64,000 nucleotides of DNA from Antedon mediterranea. Lineage: Eukaryota > Echinodermata > Crinoidea > Comatulida > Antedonidae. Below are positions 1 to 15,100 of this stretch, piece by piece. The position numbers were made by a program, and so were the translations under genes. Position 1 is the first letter of the stretch, and the number at the start of each line of letters is the position of its first letter. The stretch lies in contig NC_092676.1 of the NCBI RefSeq assembly GCF_964355755.1, positions 16,846,288 through 16,910,287 of the forward strand, in the 5' to 3' direction. The notes under the pieces were generated by a model, which was given only the letters and a program-made list of their open reading frames with translations, made no database searches and was not told the DNA's origin.

Positions 1-76
1 GATTCTCATAAGCATACCAGTGTCTGTCATCAATCATTGTGACAATGACAATACTAAATCACAATGCCATACTTAC

Positions 77-180
77 GTTAAATAGTATACCAGGCCAATC
101 ACAAACGTAAGTGACAATATTGAAAGAGCGCCTCCTGCGTAGCTGATGACTGTTAGGATTGTGTCATGAATTGTACTTAT
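77..180 (-). CDS. Gene A exon 27: linker and transmembrane helix 1
   Basis: After a TTCACAG acceptor the exon reads ISTIHDTILTVISYAGGALS, then ILSLTFVIGLVYYLT, in phase with exon 26, and ends at a GTAAGT donor in phase 2. The I-x-x-I-S-Y-x-G-x-x-[LI]-S-[IL] pattern is typical of TM1 in adhesion (class B2) GPCRs. The homologous exon of gene B is 98 nt with the same end phase. The remaining six helices and the tail lie beyond base 1. Confidence 0.88.
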
Positions 181-3100
181 CTGTGAACATTTATGTAGTA
201 AAATATATAATATATTAAAATAAATACTGTAAGATATAAACCCATTGGTGGTGTCACACACCAATCGGATTTTGTGATGTAGTAATGTTCGGTACTACCG
301 TTATCGTTAGTCCCTCAATTTATTACAGTCACATCAATATTGTATTACACTATAGGCCTACTAATAATAAAATGAAAGCGACCAGAACTTTACTTTAACA
401 TCCTGCAGTTGTAGGAGGTATTACATGGTATTGACGGGAAAGATGCTCATATTTGAAAAGCAAAAGTGCTACGTAGCTAGACAGTTGTATTACAGTTGCA
501 CTTTTACTGTAAGCCAATCGTTGTTATTGTCTAGATTGATTAATAACAAAATAACAACACCAGTTTCATTATAGTTCGACACCTTTATTGTCCTGAAAAG
601 TTCCGACACTTCACTTACTGGGCTGCTAGACGCCATTTCATATGGCATCCATTGGAGTTTGTAGCACCCCAGTATTTTCTACTTCATCATTTAGGTATAT
701 GTTTTTTTTGGATCCGAAAATATCCAAAATATTATTGGCTAGCAAATTTTATGTGTACATAAGACAAAGAGGAAAAAACACATAGAGACGATAGTAATAG
801 TGATAAATACTATTATTCTGGAAAAAAAAGCACGGATCACGTAAAAAAAACCCATATATGATGTCTGGACTTTCTAGAACACTAATGGTATACTGTCGAG
901 CTATATTGTGCCTACAAGTGTAGATAGATATATGTACCTCAGCTTCATTAACTTGAACAAGTACAGCAAAACTTGTTGTATGATTGCATTCGCATGACAC
1001 ACTGTGGTCGTCCGCTAACACTTTCTTACATCCATACTGAGACCAAACCCTATTACGAAGAAAAATACGTGATTAATCCAATCAAACGATTGATAACAAT
1101 TGATGTTGATAATGCTAGTAATGTCATAAAGAAGTGATCTGAATTACTTACTCGAAGCTTGTGTCCCAGAAAGAACACACAATAGCCCTAGTTTTATTTG
1201 TGCCTTTTCTGAATTTAATCTCCTTTTCTTTGATTACCATATCTTTTCCATCATTAAATCCTGTCGTGTTAGTAGCTAATGAAAAGTTAACTCCCATCTG
1301 AACTTTTCTTGAGTTGGATGTTAATGTAACCGATAAAATCCCACTTGCCGTATTAGCGGTACCGTAAGTCTCTCTGTTGATTATTAATGTTTAATGTAAT
1401 GTTAATAATTAAACACATTTTAATGAATTACAAACAGTATTATGAAATAAAACGATAATATTGACGTGAACTAATTAGGTCGTCGGAAATCAAAAGCTCC
1501 CTAAAATGGTCACGTTGAACGAAACACGACGGGAAGCCACAGGACGGTGCTTAACAAAATGGAAATTACGTCGTCTTAACTTTAACGATAAATTTGTCAT
1601 ATTCCAGTTTACGGAGAACGACTAGAAGTAATGTATATATAACCTTTAATATACAGTTTAAATTACCCTTAAACGTGGAATTTTCAAAACTCTAACTAAT
1701 ATTTGAACTTCTAATTTAATGAAATAAGATTTTTATTGGGTTAAAATGGCTATGTTAAAAGCGGCGTTTGAATTTTAGGAAGGTAAGGCCTAAGCTGTAT
1801 CACCAGAGCCAAGCGATTCAGAAGGGCCCCACGCCACGAGACAGGGAGAGAGATACGTCGTCTTCACGTAAATAACTAGAAAGCCACTCCGAGAGTGCAT
1901 ACCTCAGCCTACTGTAAAATTCTCCTACATTAGATTTCTCCGGTTAAGAAAAATATATATATATTTGTGTGTGTCTTAATTCTGTTTGTGATTTAGGCTA
2001 ATTTCATTACAAGCATGTGTATGCGAGTTTGGTGTAATGGTTATGTAACAAGCCTTTCAATTAACAATAGCTTCAGTTGACTAACAATAGAACAGCAACC
2101 ACGTGAAAACCAAACGAGTGAATTTGAAAAGAAATAGGTTTCTTAAACTACTTGCATCAAAAAACGTGCACATTAAATCAAATTATGTTTTAAAATTACA
2201 AATATCACAAATTATAACTCTTGCCTCTTGTTCAAAAATGAAGTTTTTTGGACAAGTAGTTCTCGAGAAAATGCAATTTCAGTTTACTTGTTCCTTTAAG
2301 ACTGCTCGCCGGCTTTTAAAAAATTCTGTCCTATCTTTTAACACTAGCAGGTCTAAAAAAGTATATTAAAAAGTGGTCCAGAATTGGGACTGTGGTCCCA
2401 AATGGTCCCAAAATTTAATGGAATGGTCCTTGACCACATATCTATCTGTCTATTCATTTTGGTAAAGATCTTGTAATTACTTTTTGAGTAATCCTGCTAA
2501 CAAAAAAATGAAAGCACTCAGAAACTGAGTGAAGTACTTGGCAAAATATATCCACTGACTCAGAGCATGCTGAAAGATACATTTTTTTTTCCATATTTAA
2601 AGAGGGTGATCCATCCAGCAATTGCTGATCATTAGGGACCCTCAGAGGTTCACAAGACAAACATATACACAAGATGCTCTACATAAACAAAGTCTTATTA
2701 CAAGTCTTTGGGAGTGGAGTTGTAATTTTGTCCTTACAAAAAATCCTGACATGTGACGGGACTTGAACCTAGGACCCTGGGAGTGGTAGCCAAGCATCAT
2801 TTAGGTATTAGCTTTACATATATTGTTAAAATCCTGCTGGGGTTAATAATTTGTTTAAATAATTTTTTGATACAAACAATTCCGGCATTGCAACAATGAC
2901 CTTTCTAAAATCAAGATTGACCAGAATAATGGTCGAGGAGTGTCTTGAAGCTGTGCCGATTTGCGGCGCCTCTGCCTTAACCCATGTAGTAAGCTTAACC
3001 GCTTGGCCAGTCGACTAATGTTTTGGTCCATATCAAAGAATATGTCCATGTTAAATACTCTAGTAGCTAGATCAACTTTCGTATGCACTTTGAGGTCCAG

Positions 3101-6100
3101 AGAATTTGACTTCAGAAATTGGTTTAGGATGGTCAAACAATCATTTTTGGCTTGGTTACACATTTTGAAAATGTGGCGAAAGGTCAAAAGGTCAGGGTGA
3201 AAGGTCATAAGACCAAACACCAATATATCCTTAAATCTCAACAACCACTGGTCACAGCGAAGTAATTTTGGTCTCAAATTGATCAGAAGTTATATATTTA
3301 TATTCAGTCTAATGGGACATTTTAGTTCAAAATGACCGGAAATGTCATTTCTGACCTTTGACCCACAACCCAGGGCATGTATTTATCTCCGTAACTACTG
3401 GTCGTAGACACTTGAATTTGGTTTTAAATTGTTCGAAATATATATTTTGTTATTTGTTACACATTTTGAAAAATGTTACAAAAGGTCAAAGGGTCAGGGT
3501 CAAGGGTTATATAAACAAATAAATAAAGGTACTTGTATCTCGGCAACCACTGGTCGCAGCAAGTCAATTTTGGCCTCAAAATGTTCAGAAGGCATGCATT
3601 TATATTCCATCTAATGGGGCAAGTACAATCATGTAATAAAAGGTATCAGAAACAACTATAATAGACCAATTCATTGTCATTATATTCCGTAACACTGTTG
3701 CAAAATATTTTTTAATGTTACCGATAAAACTTATACATATTATGTATAAGTTTTGTCGGTGTATATACAGGTCTGTTCCCAGTGTAGATAATAAAACAGT
3801 ATATGTTTCTGGAGATTTATTATCAATACCACTATAAACTTTGACATGTTTTAGGTACTGAATGCATTGACAACATAAGCATCAGAAGTTATCATAATAA
3901 AATCAGTACAACACTGTACTACAGTACACAAGGGTGTTTTCAGGAAAGCTGGACATACTGTACAATAGTAATGAAACGATTGTTGTCAAATTGTAGTCAC
4001 AAACAGATGATAGAATGAAGATCCATTATGAGTGCAATTGTGTCAGGATAATGATGTCATTGTTTTATATCATTATACTGTACTGGCACCTGGAGGAGAA
4101 GATCCATTTAATGTTATCTATGACAGTGTCACTTTTATTCTAAAAGACAGAAACATTTCGTTAAAAAGCATAAAGAAGAAAACGAATCATGTAAAGTACC
4201 TTTTATCAGTTGAGAAACGAATTATAATTATTAAAATTAGAGTATTTATTCGAATTAACACCCGCTTTGAATAAAAGCCTCCCTCAAATAAACGCCACCA
4301 TTCCCTCCAATAGAACATCATGTGGAATACGCCCGCTACATGCATTTACAAAATAATTGTATCACAACACATTACATTAACTACCATAATCTACAATTTA
4401 CCAAGCATTTTTTCACTTTTCGATATTAATTGTGCTGTATTTTTTTTTACATCTAGGTGGTATTTATTTGATTATACATATTACCATATTATACCCCAAA
4501 TAAAGATGCCTCCCCCCCCCCCCACCTAAAAACCCCTTTGAACAATAAATGCCCGGGGCGTTTAATCGGATACACATCGCAAGTTACTTCTAGCATTCTG
4601 AAAGAATTGTTGAGCTTGACGTTTCTATCAAAATGTTCTTGGGGACAGCAATAACTAGTACTTGAAATTGAAACAATTTAAAGTATCAGTTATTGCATAA
4701 CATTACTGTCTAAGGATAGGTTATGTAGAGATATGTTTTTTGTTTGAAACATTAGTAATAGTATTTCTGTTCATCTTTTAACCACATTTTCTATTACAAT
4801 GAATGTAAATATGTATATTTCTAACAATTTGATACCAAATTTAAGTTTCTACGACCAGTACTTACAGAGATATGAATATGCAATGATATGTGGGTCAAAG
4901 GTCAGAAATGGCATTTCTGATAATTTTTTACTAAAATGTCCCATTAGATTGAATATGAAAGCATGCCTTCTGAACATTTTGAGACTAAAATTGACTTGCT
5001 GCGACGAGTGGTTGCCGAGATACAAGTATCTATTTATATTTGTTCATATAACCCTTGACCCTGACCCTTTGACCTTTTGTAACATTTTTAAAAATGTGCA
5101 ACAAATAATAAAATGTTAATTTCGAACAATTTAAGACCAAATTCAAGTGTCTACGGTCAGTAGTTACGGAGATACATACATGCCCTGGGGTGTGGGTCAA
5201 AGGTCAGAAATGGCATTTCCGGTCATTTTTTACTAAAATGTCCCATTAGACTGAATATAAATGTATACCTTCTGATCAATTTGAGACCAAAATTATCTCG
5301 CTGTGACCAGTGATTGTCGAGATTTTAGGACCTATTGGTGTTTAGTTTGATAACCTTTCACCCTGACCTTTTGACCTTTCGCCACATTTTCAAAATGTGT
5401 AACCAAGCCAATAATGATTGTTTGACCATCCTAAACCAATTTCTGAAGTCAAATTCTCTGGACCTCAAAATGCTTACGAAAGTTGATCTAGCTACTAGAG
5501 TAAAAAGAAGACAGAATGCGTGCTATTTAATATATCGTACGGAAGATAAGCTTTTGTGACAAACAATATATCAATTTACCTGAAAATCAATAGGCATGTT
5601 CTGTAAATAAGGAAGGACACACACTGGTACTAACTAAACTAATTATCAACTAACAATAGTTTAACTTGAATAACAATAGAACAGCAACGCCAAAAACAAA
5701 CGGGTGAATTTGAAAAGAAATAGATTTTTTTTAAACTACTCGCATGAAAAAGTCGGTACATTGAATCAATTGTTGTTTTGAAATTACAAATCCCAAATTA
5801 TAACCATTGCCTCTTGTCCAAAAATGAGGTTTTTTGGACAAGTAGTTCTCGAGAAAATGTAATTTTAGTTTACGTGTTACTTTAAAACTGCTCACCGGCT
5901 TTTGAAAATTGTCTATCTTTTAACACTAGCCGGTCTGAAAATAATATCATTTTTGTTATTTGTGAAGTTATTAATAAACCAATTTTGTTGATTTTCAATA
6001 GGCATGGTTTGAAAGTACATACCTATCTACAACCAAAAATTCAGAACGATAACTTGAAAACTGTAGGCGCTATCGTGCTAACAAACAAACATAAATACAA

Positions 6101-9100
6101 ACATACATTCATACATACATACAAACAAAGTGAATACTATACTTGGCAAAAAGGAATTTTGCCAAGTAACAAACAAACACACGCTACCGATTACATATAC
6201 CTCCTTGGCGGAGGTAAATAAACGGCTATGCTGACTGTTATGATTTTACGCTCTAGGGAACACAGGATGCTGTATTCGTCGTCCGCCCCCAACCGTCGTG
6301 TTAAGTCCCTACTAAGTAACTTGTACAACTTACTTGTTTTCGTCGAGTTCAGTTGAATAACTTTCCTGATTGATGTGCATTATGGTTAGCCCCAATGAAT
6401 CTGTTATATTAAATATAATCGATAGCCGATAAAAAGGATTATTTTATTATGCAAAAAAAATGAAATGAATTTAACTCCGTTAGGAGTGTTATAACTTTCT
6501 TTAAACATGATTGCATGCAATTTCAGCTTGTTTCATCATTTCACTATCTCAAAGGTAGTGTATTGATAGTGACAACTTCAACTTTCAGACACATTTAGCA
6601 ATTGTATATTGTGACTATAAGGGAACACATTTTGATTCAGGTACCCAGCGTTTCGCTTTAATTTGGGGACCTTAAAAGAAATAAGCTTTTTATTAAAAAT
6701 TCTTGGGTTATCCTCAGTTTATTCATATATTTTCTTCAATCTTGTTTTCATTTTTTTAATTTATCTGTTGTTTGTAAAATTGAATGAACTGAACTAAAAT
6801 TAAAACCATGATGATTATGGTAATGCTGGCGGATGATAATGGTGGTGGTGAATTTCTATTCTATTTTTCAAGTAATTTTATATAGGAGTAGTAGTTTTAA
6901 AATCTGTGGACTTCGTTCTCCATGGAGCAAGTAAATTTACCCATGTCTAACTATTCGTTTACTTCCTCTTTTATTCATCTTACCAAATGACGAAAAACTT
7001 TCTGGAAGAATAGGCTTCAATTTTCCAGCAGTTTGGTACTCTGTCCCATCTACCTCATTAGTTGTAGTTGGGATATCAAAAACAGTGTTTTCAAATTGGG
7101 ATGTATCCATGTGATAGCACCCTGCAACTACATAGAAAAAAATATTTTTATGATAACCATTTATCTTTCTTTAAATTTCTCTTAAGATATATTATCCCGT
7201 TAAAAAAATATTCACTTTAACCAAAAATTGAATCGTAGAAATTAAATAGTTACATGAAAAAAATGTAATTTAAAGCAAAAAATAGTAAAAATTGAATGGA
7301 AATCGATGGGTTTTGGTTGAATTTAACAGTTTATTTTTGTTTTTAAAAGTGAAAACATTCTTTTTAGTTTTTTTCTAGTGATTAACTTTATTGAAACTAC
7401 GAAATTGCCCTTTTTTTTTTGTACTAATCTTCATTTTTCATATTTTGGTGGACAATACATCTATAAGTTAATACTGTATTTAAAATGTATTATTAACATT
7501 GGACCTTACCAAAAACATACCAATGAGAACAGTGCTTCAACAAAATAAATATAGAAATCGTATTTAATTAATACATAACCTCCCCTTTAATCACCTATCC
7601 ATAAATCGAAGTAATTTTGATTAACTCTATCTAATTTTTTATTTTAAAAAGACCCACGTCAGTAAAATGGAAATAGTTACATTTTGCTTTCCTCCTTTGG
7701 AGTAAAAAAAAATATTCATAGTGTAAATACGTGACGTGACACCGGTAACTGGTGGTCTGCATAGTGGTAAGTAACATTGTCTCATGTGATAACTCATTTT
7801 CAGTAAATAAACTACTGTTCCCGATATGAAAATTCTTTCCCGATAAATGTACTATGTAATTATTACTGTATTAAAAAGAAACGTTTGCATACCCATGTTA
7901 TCTTCTTTTACGATAATACTTTCCCCCTTGGGTAAATTTCCAGTCATCTTACTAATGATGTCCTCTGTTAAAGTAGCAGCATTTAGTTTATCCGCATTTT
8001 TCTAAATAAAAAACGTGTACATTTCCTAAACCATATACATCATCCTTTGGCGGGTGGATTTAATATCAATAGAGAAATGTTAAAGATTTTATTTTACAAA
8101 AAAATGTTATAACTGAGAAAATATACATTGATAAGAGAAAGCAATGTTAAAAAGTTTATGGATAACTTAGCAATACAATTTAGTTTTTAACCATCTACTA
8201 GATAATACAAGGTGGATGATGGATGGAGTATTAGTTTACCAATATTGTATTGCTTCATACTGGTTATCTACATTATAACAATAGACCTACACATAAATAT
8301 TTGTAAAATGTTTAAACTTACCAAGTTATTTCTTGGATCAAGTAACACTCTTGTCATTTTCAAAATAGTCTAAAAATCAACAACATTATTTTAAAATTTA
8401 ATACTAGTTCATATTTTATATTCATTTATTTAGATAAAATACTACTCTTTATAGATAAAGATTAATTTATTTATTTATTTGTAGTCTTTGTATTGGCATT
8501 TAAGCGACATATTTTAAACCGAAATCAAAACATTATAAGCTTTACTTTTTTTTGGAAATGATGAAATAAAATCAGGTTTATTTGTAAAAACTGGTGTATT
8601 AAACTAAGATGAGACCTGGTATAATACCTTAGTACTGTTTCGGTATTCTTCAACACTAGAAGTGTTTCCCAGTGATATTTTCTTGAGAATACTGTGTATC
8701 GATGTGACTTCTTCTTCTGTGAAATCTCGATCGTCATCGATTCCAGATTCACTTACGGCGTTCAAAACGTTCTTAGCGGGCGCATCGTCCAACTAAAATC
8801 AATTCAATAACAAAAAAATTAATATAACAGGCCTACATAATTTGAATTACGTGATACAAACACAACGTCTTGTGGACAACTTCTTTTAAAAGACCGTATT
8901 ATTAACTTAAGCATTCAGGACATTACAAGTTAAACACACAGAAAACATGTCACGGTATTTGAAGGCAGTTTGCCTGTTTATTAATTTTAACAGAAAATAT
9001 CCATGTTAACTTACCATGCGCTCTAAATTGTTAAAACTGTTGAAACCTGTCAAAGGGTAAAATGAAAATCAGCTTTTAATTAAATTTTTGTATTTATTAT

Positions 9101-12100
9101 ATCGCAGATATCTTTTGTTGTTTTCCTACTAGCAGAGACACTACTAACTTGTAGGCCTACATGTAAGGCTTATATGTATTTATGTATTTATCATTAGTAA
9201 CACCAGTCACCAGTCACTCTTCCCTGGTAACAGTAACACTTTATTTGAAAATTGTACTGAATGTAGATGGCCCTGAATTTACCATGTGTACAGGATATCA
9301 ATATCTGACCGGTAACTGGTACTTCAACTTGGCTTAGATCACATAAATGTAAAGTGGTAAAACTACTTACGTCTTGTTCGTGGTATTCTTTGAGTGGTAT
9401 CCATTGTCGTAGCTACTGTCTCGATATCACTCTTGTGTGTAGTTTCTGAACTATCCACATTAATTTCATCTATCATTAACAAAAACCGAAATGTTTTTAC
9501 CTGATTTTACTTTACAAAATAGAAATATATGTAGATGTCTGTAATAATAATCAACAAAGTATCCAAAAGTGTTTAGAAACAAACAAGGGTTTAAAAAATA
9601 ACAGATTAGATTTACAAATAACTAAAGTGTGTAAATGTGTCAATTGAATTTGACTCTAGGATAGGATAGGACTGCAACTCGAAGACTTTATCGACATACC
9701 TCTTTGGGCGACTAGATGAAACAAAAAGTGTATATTTTGTACTGACTAGACGACCTAAAGTTCGTTTACAGACTGAAGGTGTACAGTACGTTCAATTAAA
9801 ATGATTTGACAATTGAACATCATTATAGCTTATAAAACTGTATATATTTCCTTTTTTAAAGTGAGTAACTGTTTTGGTATTGATTTTACTATTATTTTTA
9901 ATAACATATTTTAAAAATATAAATAATAATAATTACTGGTCATCAGTGTTATAATACAAACTGTATTACGGTATTAATTTAAGAAAACAATTTAATGCTG
10001 TTTATTTTTATTTCCCAGAAGTCATTATTTCTTTATTTTTATTATATCATATTGAGAAAATATTTTTCTTTCAGATTGTGCACCGTTTATCGGTTACAAT
10101 AGCAGCTCTGACGGTGAGAAATAGAAACTTGACTATACCGTAATTTATTTTTTAATTATAATATATTTAGCTCAATATTGTGTGATGGAAAGTTCATGAT
10201 GTTTAATAAGAGTATATTCAATTGTCTGGTCCTGTATATCAACATCATATTGACTAACCTATGTAAGCACTCGTAGCGGTAGACAGTACTTCCTCTATAA
10301 TTATCTCTGTTACAATTTCTTCATCTTCCTCTTGAATCAGTGTAGTATAGTCAACATCTAACTCTACAAAGTACCGATAGTGTAATGTGATTATTGTAAT
10401 TATTCTCCAACTATTGTAGCATTATACCTCCTATGCTATATTCAATGTCTCGCCCACTTAGTTTGTTTAACTTACACTCCCCTATACTATGTCCATACTA
10501 CAGTAGGCCTACACTTCCCTATAATACTTATCATACTACACTTCCCTATTACTTCACATTAGGCCTACCTACGCTTTCCGTACCATTTTATATTTCAAAT
10601 AACACTTACACTTCCCGTACCACTTACACTTCCCGTAACACTTATACTTCCCGTATCATTTACATTTCCCATACCACTTACGCTTCCCATACAATTTACA
10701 CTTCCCATACCACTTACGCTTCCCATACCACTTACACTTCCCGTAGGCCTACCACTTACGCTTCCCATACCACTTACACTTCCCGTATTACTTACACTTC
10801 CCGTACCACTTACACTTCCCATACCACTTACACTTCCCGTATTACTTACACTTCCCGTACCACTTACACTTCCCGTATCACTTAAACTTCCCGTAGCACT
10901 TACGCTTCCCGTATCACACTTCCCGACCACTTACGCTTCCCGTACCACTTACGCTTCCTGTACCACTTACGCTTCCCGTATTACTTACACTTCCCGTATC
11001 ACTTAAACTTCCCGTACCACTTACACTTTCCGTACCACTTACACTTCCTGTACCACTTACACTTCCCGTACCACTAACACTTCCCGTACCACTTACACTT
11101 CCCGTACCACTTACACTTCCCGTAGCACTTACGCTTCCCGTATTACTTACACTTCCCGTATCACTTAAACTTCCCGTACCACTTACACTTCCCGTACCAC
11201 TTACGCTTCCCGTACCACTTACACTTCCCGTACCACTTCCCGTACCACTTCCCATACCACTTACACTCGTCGTTCCACTTACACTTTGTATACCAATTAC
11301 GCTTCCCGTACCACTTACACTTCCCGTACCACTTAAACTTCTCGTGTCACTTACACTTACCGTACCACTTAAACTTCTCGTGCCACTTACACTTCCCGTA
11401 CTACTTACACTTCTGTACCACTTACACTTCCCGTATCACTTACACTCGTCGTTCCACTTACACTTTGTATACCACTTACGCTTCCCGCACCACTTCGGGC
11501 CTACGCATCACGCATCACTTCCTCTACCATTACCAGTTCAATTCAACACATCCCTCACACTTACACACTTCCTCTACCAATAGCACTTACATTTTGTTCT
11601 TACACTTTTAACATTTAACTTCCACTGCAGTACTACAGTTTACTTGTATTTTAGCGAGGACAACAATATCAAATACAGTACAATATTGTTGTCTCAGATT
11701 TTAGCCAACCATAATGTCTCCTAGGCTTTCTACTGTACTACATACACAGTTTGCTATACTTACTGCACCGCATTTACAACCACACTTTAGTATCGTTGTA
11801 TACATCATTCCCGGATTAATACATTAATACCATTACCATTACCAGCAGTTCACTTACCTGTGTATGTTACATATCTTTCATCCTCTTCTATCGTTTTAGC
11901 AATATCCGCTTCAACTATAAATTGATTATAAAAGATACATATTATAGATATACAACATTGTACTGTAAGACAACGTACTCTCAAAACACGTTTGGAATGT
12001 CTCCTCTGAAAAATCGTTTATATAAAATGGCGTCTGCATCTGTATATGCCTTGAAAGGCATGGCACATAAATAAGCCACTTCTCATCCTGTTCATCATCA

Positions 12101-15100
12101 AGTTAAGTTGGCGATCAGGTGTGAGAGAGATAATTGTACCTTACATGTGACGTGCAACGACAACAAGTGTTGTTTCATTTTAGTTGAAATACACACACAA
12201 TTTATTCAGTAACCAACCGAGTTCTCAGCGTTTTAAGTCACTACTGCGGAGGATGCCATACGAGAATCGAGCGATGTGTACTATTGATAATTATGCCAGA
12301 TTTCACACGTTTTAGAAAACCGAAAACGGTCGATCATATTTTTTCGAAGGAGCAAATTAAAGACGTCCACTTAGAGTTAATTATGAACATTTTCATTTCA
12401 TATCGATATTGGAGGTGTCGTCACCCAGTGATATTTTCTGCCGTGTACCTGATGGGTACTTACGTGTTGTTTGAGGTTCTTGTTCAGTGGTTTCCATCAT
12501 TGGTGTATCTACCACATCACTTTGGTGTGTAGTATGCCTGTCTGTATCTATTATATAAAAATGAATGTTTTGAATGAATAGAAAACCTAAACAATTTCAA
12601 AAAATGCATGTTGAAACTGGAGGTATTGTCGACCAAGTGACATTTTCTGTTCTATATATTTGTTTAAAGAAGCAACGACCTCTATATTGTCTATTATGTT
12701 TTAATACGTATTATATATACAGGGTATTCATGAACACATTCAGAGTGACAGAGGGCTTGTTGTTTAACATTTCAGCTCTATATTGACGATACAAGTACTC
12801 GACACTTTGATACAATAAGCGTTTGTGAAGTCACCAATTATTATCAAGTTTCTGTAACGCCCAAAAACATAGGACGGTAACTTAAAAACTGTGGTCGAAA
12901 TTGTGTTAAACAAACAAAGCAAGTACTAGGCCTAACACTTGGCAACATATTTGGCCAAGTAATAGAAAGAGACCAGTGGTTAGTACACATCCAACTGTGT
13001 ACTATTAATATTATGCTGAACTTTATAGCTTTTTAAGAAACCACATTTTACAAAAAACCAGTAAAGAACGTAGAGAAGGTTTCCTCAACCAAGGCTATCT
13101 AATAACAAGATGCTGAGCTCAGGAGATGCGACACCGCGCGCCACGGAGAATATGTACAGTACTGTCGGCATTTGTCACGCGTTTCTGTCTTGTCAAGGCG
13201 AGCTAAGTGTCCTGTTGTTAGATTGCCCTGCTCCAACTCAAGATTTGAACAAAACAGTCGACCATACAACTGATTGTCATTGCAGGATCATATATGTGGC
13301 ATCGTTGCCCAGTGAAACTTGCAGCTTCGTGTTTTGTGGAAAACAACCTTTATTTTATTTTTATTTAAAGCGTAAAATTCTCATAGATTATGTGTTTATA
13401 CCGCTAAGTGAATGATTTGTACATATCACACGAGGTTGTAGTTTTTCGACTGTGTAGACCTATATTATTAATAATTTGTCGGAATTATAGCTGCTTTTTT
13501 AGAAATGTAATTTTCTACTCAACTGCGTATGTATTAGGTTTATTATAATGCAATTATAATTTTATTTCAGGTAGACATGGATGATAATACGTACGAGTTG
13601 TCTGATGTTCTGCTTGAGTGGTTTCCAATGGCGTACCTGTAAAGAACAGGAACATGCTTAGAAATCCAAATCAGCTCTGAATAAACGCTATAACATATTT
13701 TGTCTAACTTATTAGTTTCCAAATTCTTTTTTAACTAAAGAAAATGGTCGACTAAGAATGAAATTAATAAATGCCATGCCACTCTTTATTGGTTCTAGCA
13801 ATTTACCGTTATGTTTACGTAACATCATTTATTGCATCAAAGGAAAGTTTACTCAAATCGGAAATGAATTTTAATGTTCTAAAACACTACGTATTTATAG
13901 GTTTATCATTTCATAATGCAATTATAATTTTATTTAGGGTAGACATGGATGATAATACGTACGAGTTGTCTGTTGTTCTGCTTGAGTGGTTTCCAATGGC
14001 GTACCTGTGAAGAACATGAAAATGCTTAGAAATTCAAATCAGCTCTGAATAAATGCTATAAAATATTTTTTCTCAACTCATTTCTTTCAAAATACTTTTT
14101 TAACTGAAAAAACGGTCGACTAAGAATGAAATTAACAAATGCCACTCTTTATTGGTTCTAGTAATTTACCGTTATGTTTACGTAACATCATTTATTGCAT
14201 CAAAGGAAAGTTTACTCAAATCTGAAATAGATTTTAATGTTCTAAAACATATTTATTAGGTTTATCATTTCATAATGCAATTATAATTTTATTTAGGATA
14301 GACATGGATTAATGTTAATACGTACGAGTTGTCTGTTGTTCTGCTTGAGTGGTTTCCAATGGCGTACCTGTGAACAACATGAAAATGCTTAGAAATTCAA
14401 ATCAGCTCTGAATAAACGCTATAAGATATTTTTTATAACTTATTAGTTTTTAAACTCTTTTTTTACTGAAGAAAATGGTCGACTAAGACTGAAATTAATA
14501 AATGCCACTTTTTAGTGGTTCTAGTAATTTAGCGTTATGTTTACATAACATCATTTATTGCATCAAAGTTTACTCAAATCTGAAATGGATTTTAATGTTC
14601 TAAAACACTACGTGTATTAGGTTTATTATAATGCATTTATAATTTTATTTAGGATAGACATGGAATAATGTTAATACGTACGAGTTGTCTGTTGTTCTGT
14701 TTGAGTGGTTTCCAATGACGTACCTGTGAACAACATGAAAATGCTTAGAAATTCAAATCAGCCCTGAATAAATGCTATAAAATTTTTTTTGTCAACTTAT
14801 TTGTTTCCAAATTCTTTTTTAACTGAAAAAAACGGTCGACTAAGAATGAAATTAATAAATGCCACTCTTTATTGGTTCTAGCAATTTACCGTTATGTTTA
14901 CGTAACATCATTTATTGCATCAAAGGAAAGTTTACTCAAATCGGAAATAGATTTTAATGTTCTAAAACATATTTATTAGGTTTATTATTTTATAATGCAA
15001 TTATAATTTATTTAGGATAGACATGGATTAATGTTAATACGTACGAGTTTGTTGTTCTGTAGTTTCCAACATCGGCGTTGTAGTTGGAGGTTCTAGAAAA

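Larger units (their letters stand above)
1374..6940. other. Gene A intron 24 (5.6 kb), repeat-filled
   Basis: No exon of gene A was needed or found between 1374 and 6940. The interval holds copies of a dispersed repeat (1874-2370 and 5660-5945), a SINE-like segment (about 2560-2800), a large inverted repeat (about 2900-5560) and a small hairpin (3719-3762). The rest is plain AT-rich sequence. Confidence 0.6.

Noticed and set aside
10433-10885. 150-codon plus-strand Thr/Tyr-rich frame
   Set aside because: Shadow of the 18-bp minisatellite on the strand opposite to gene A; no splice sites or domain.
10595-11520. CRISPR-like array
   Set aside because: Units are contiguous without unique spacers and the genome is eukaryotic; it is a minisatellite.
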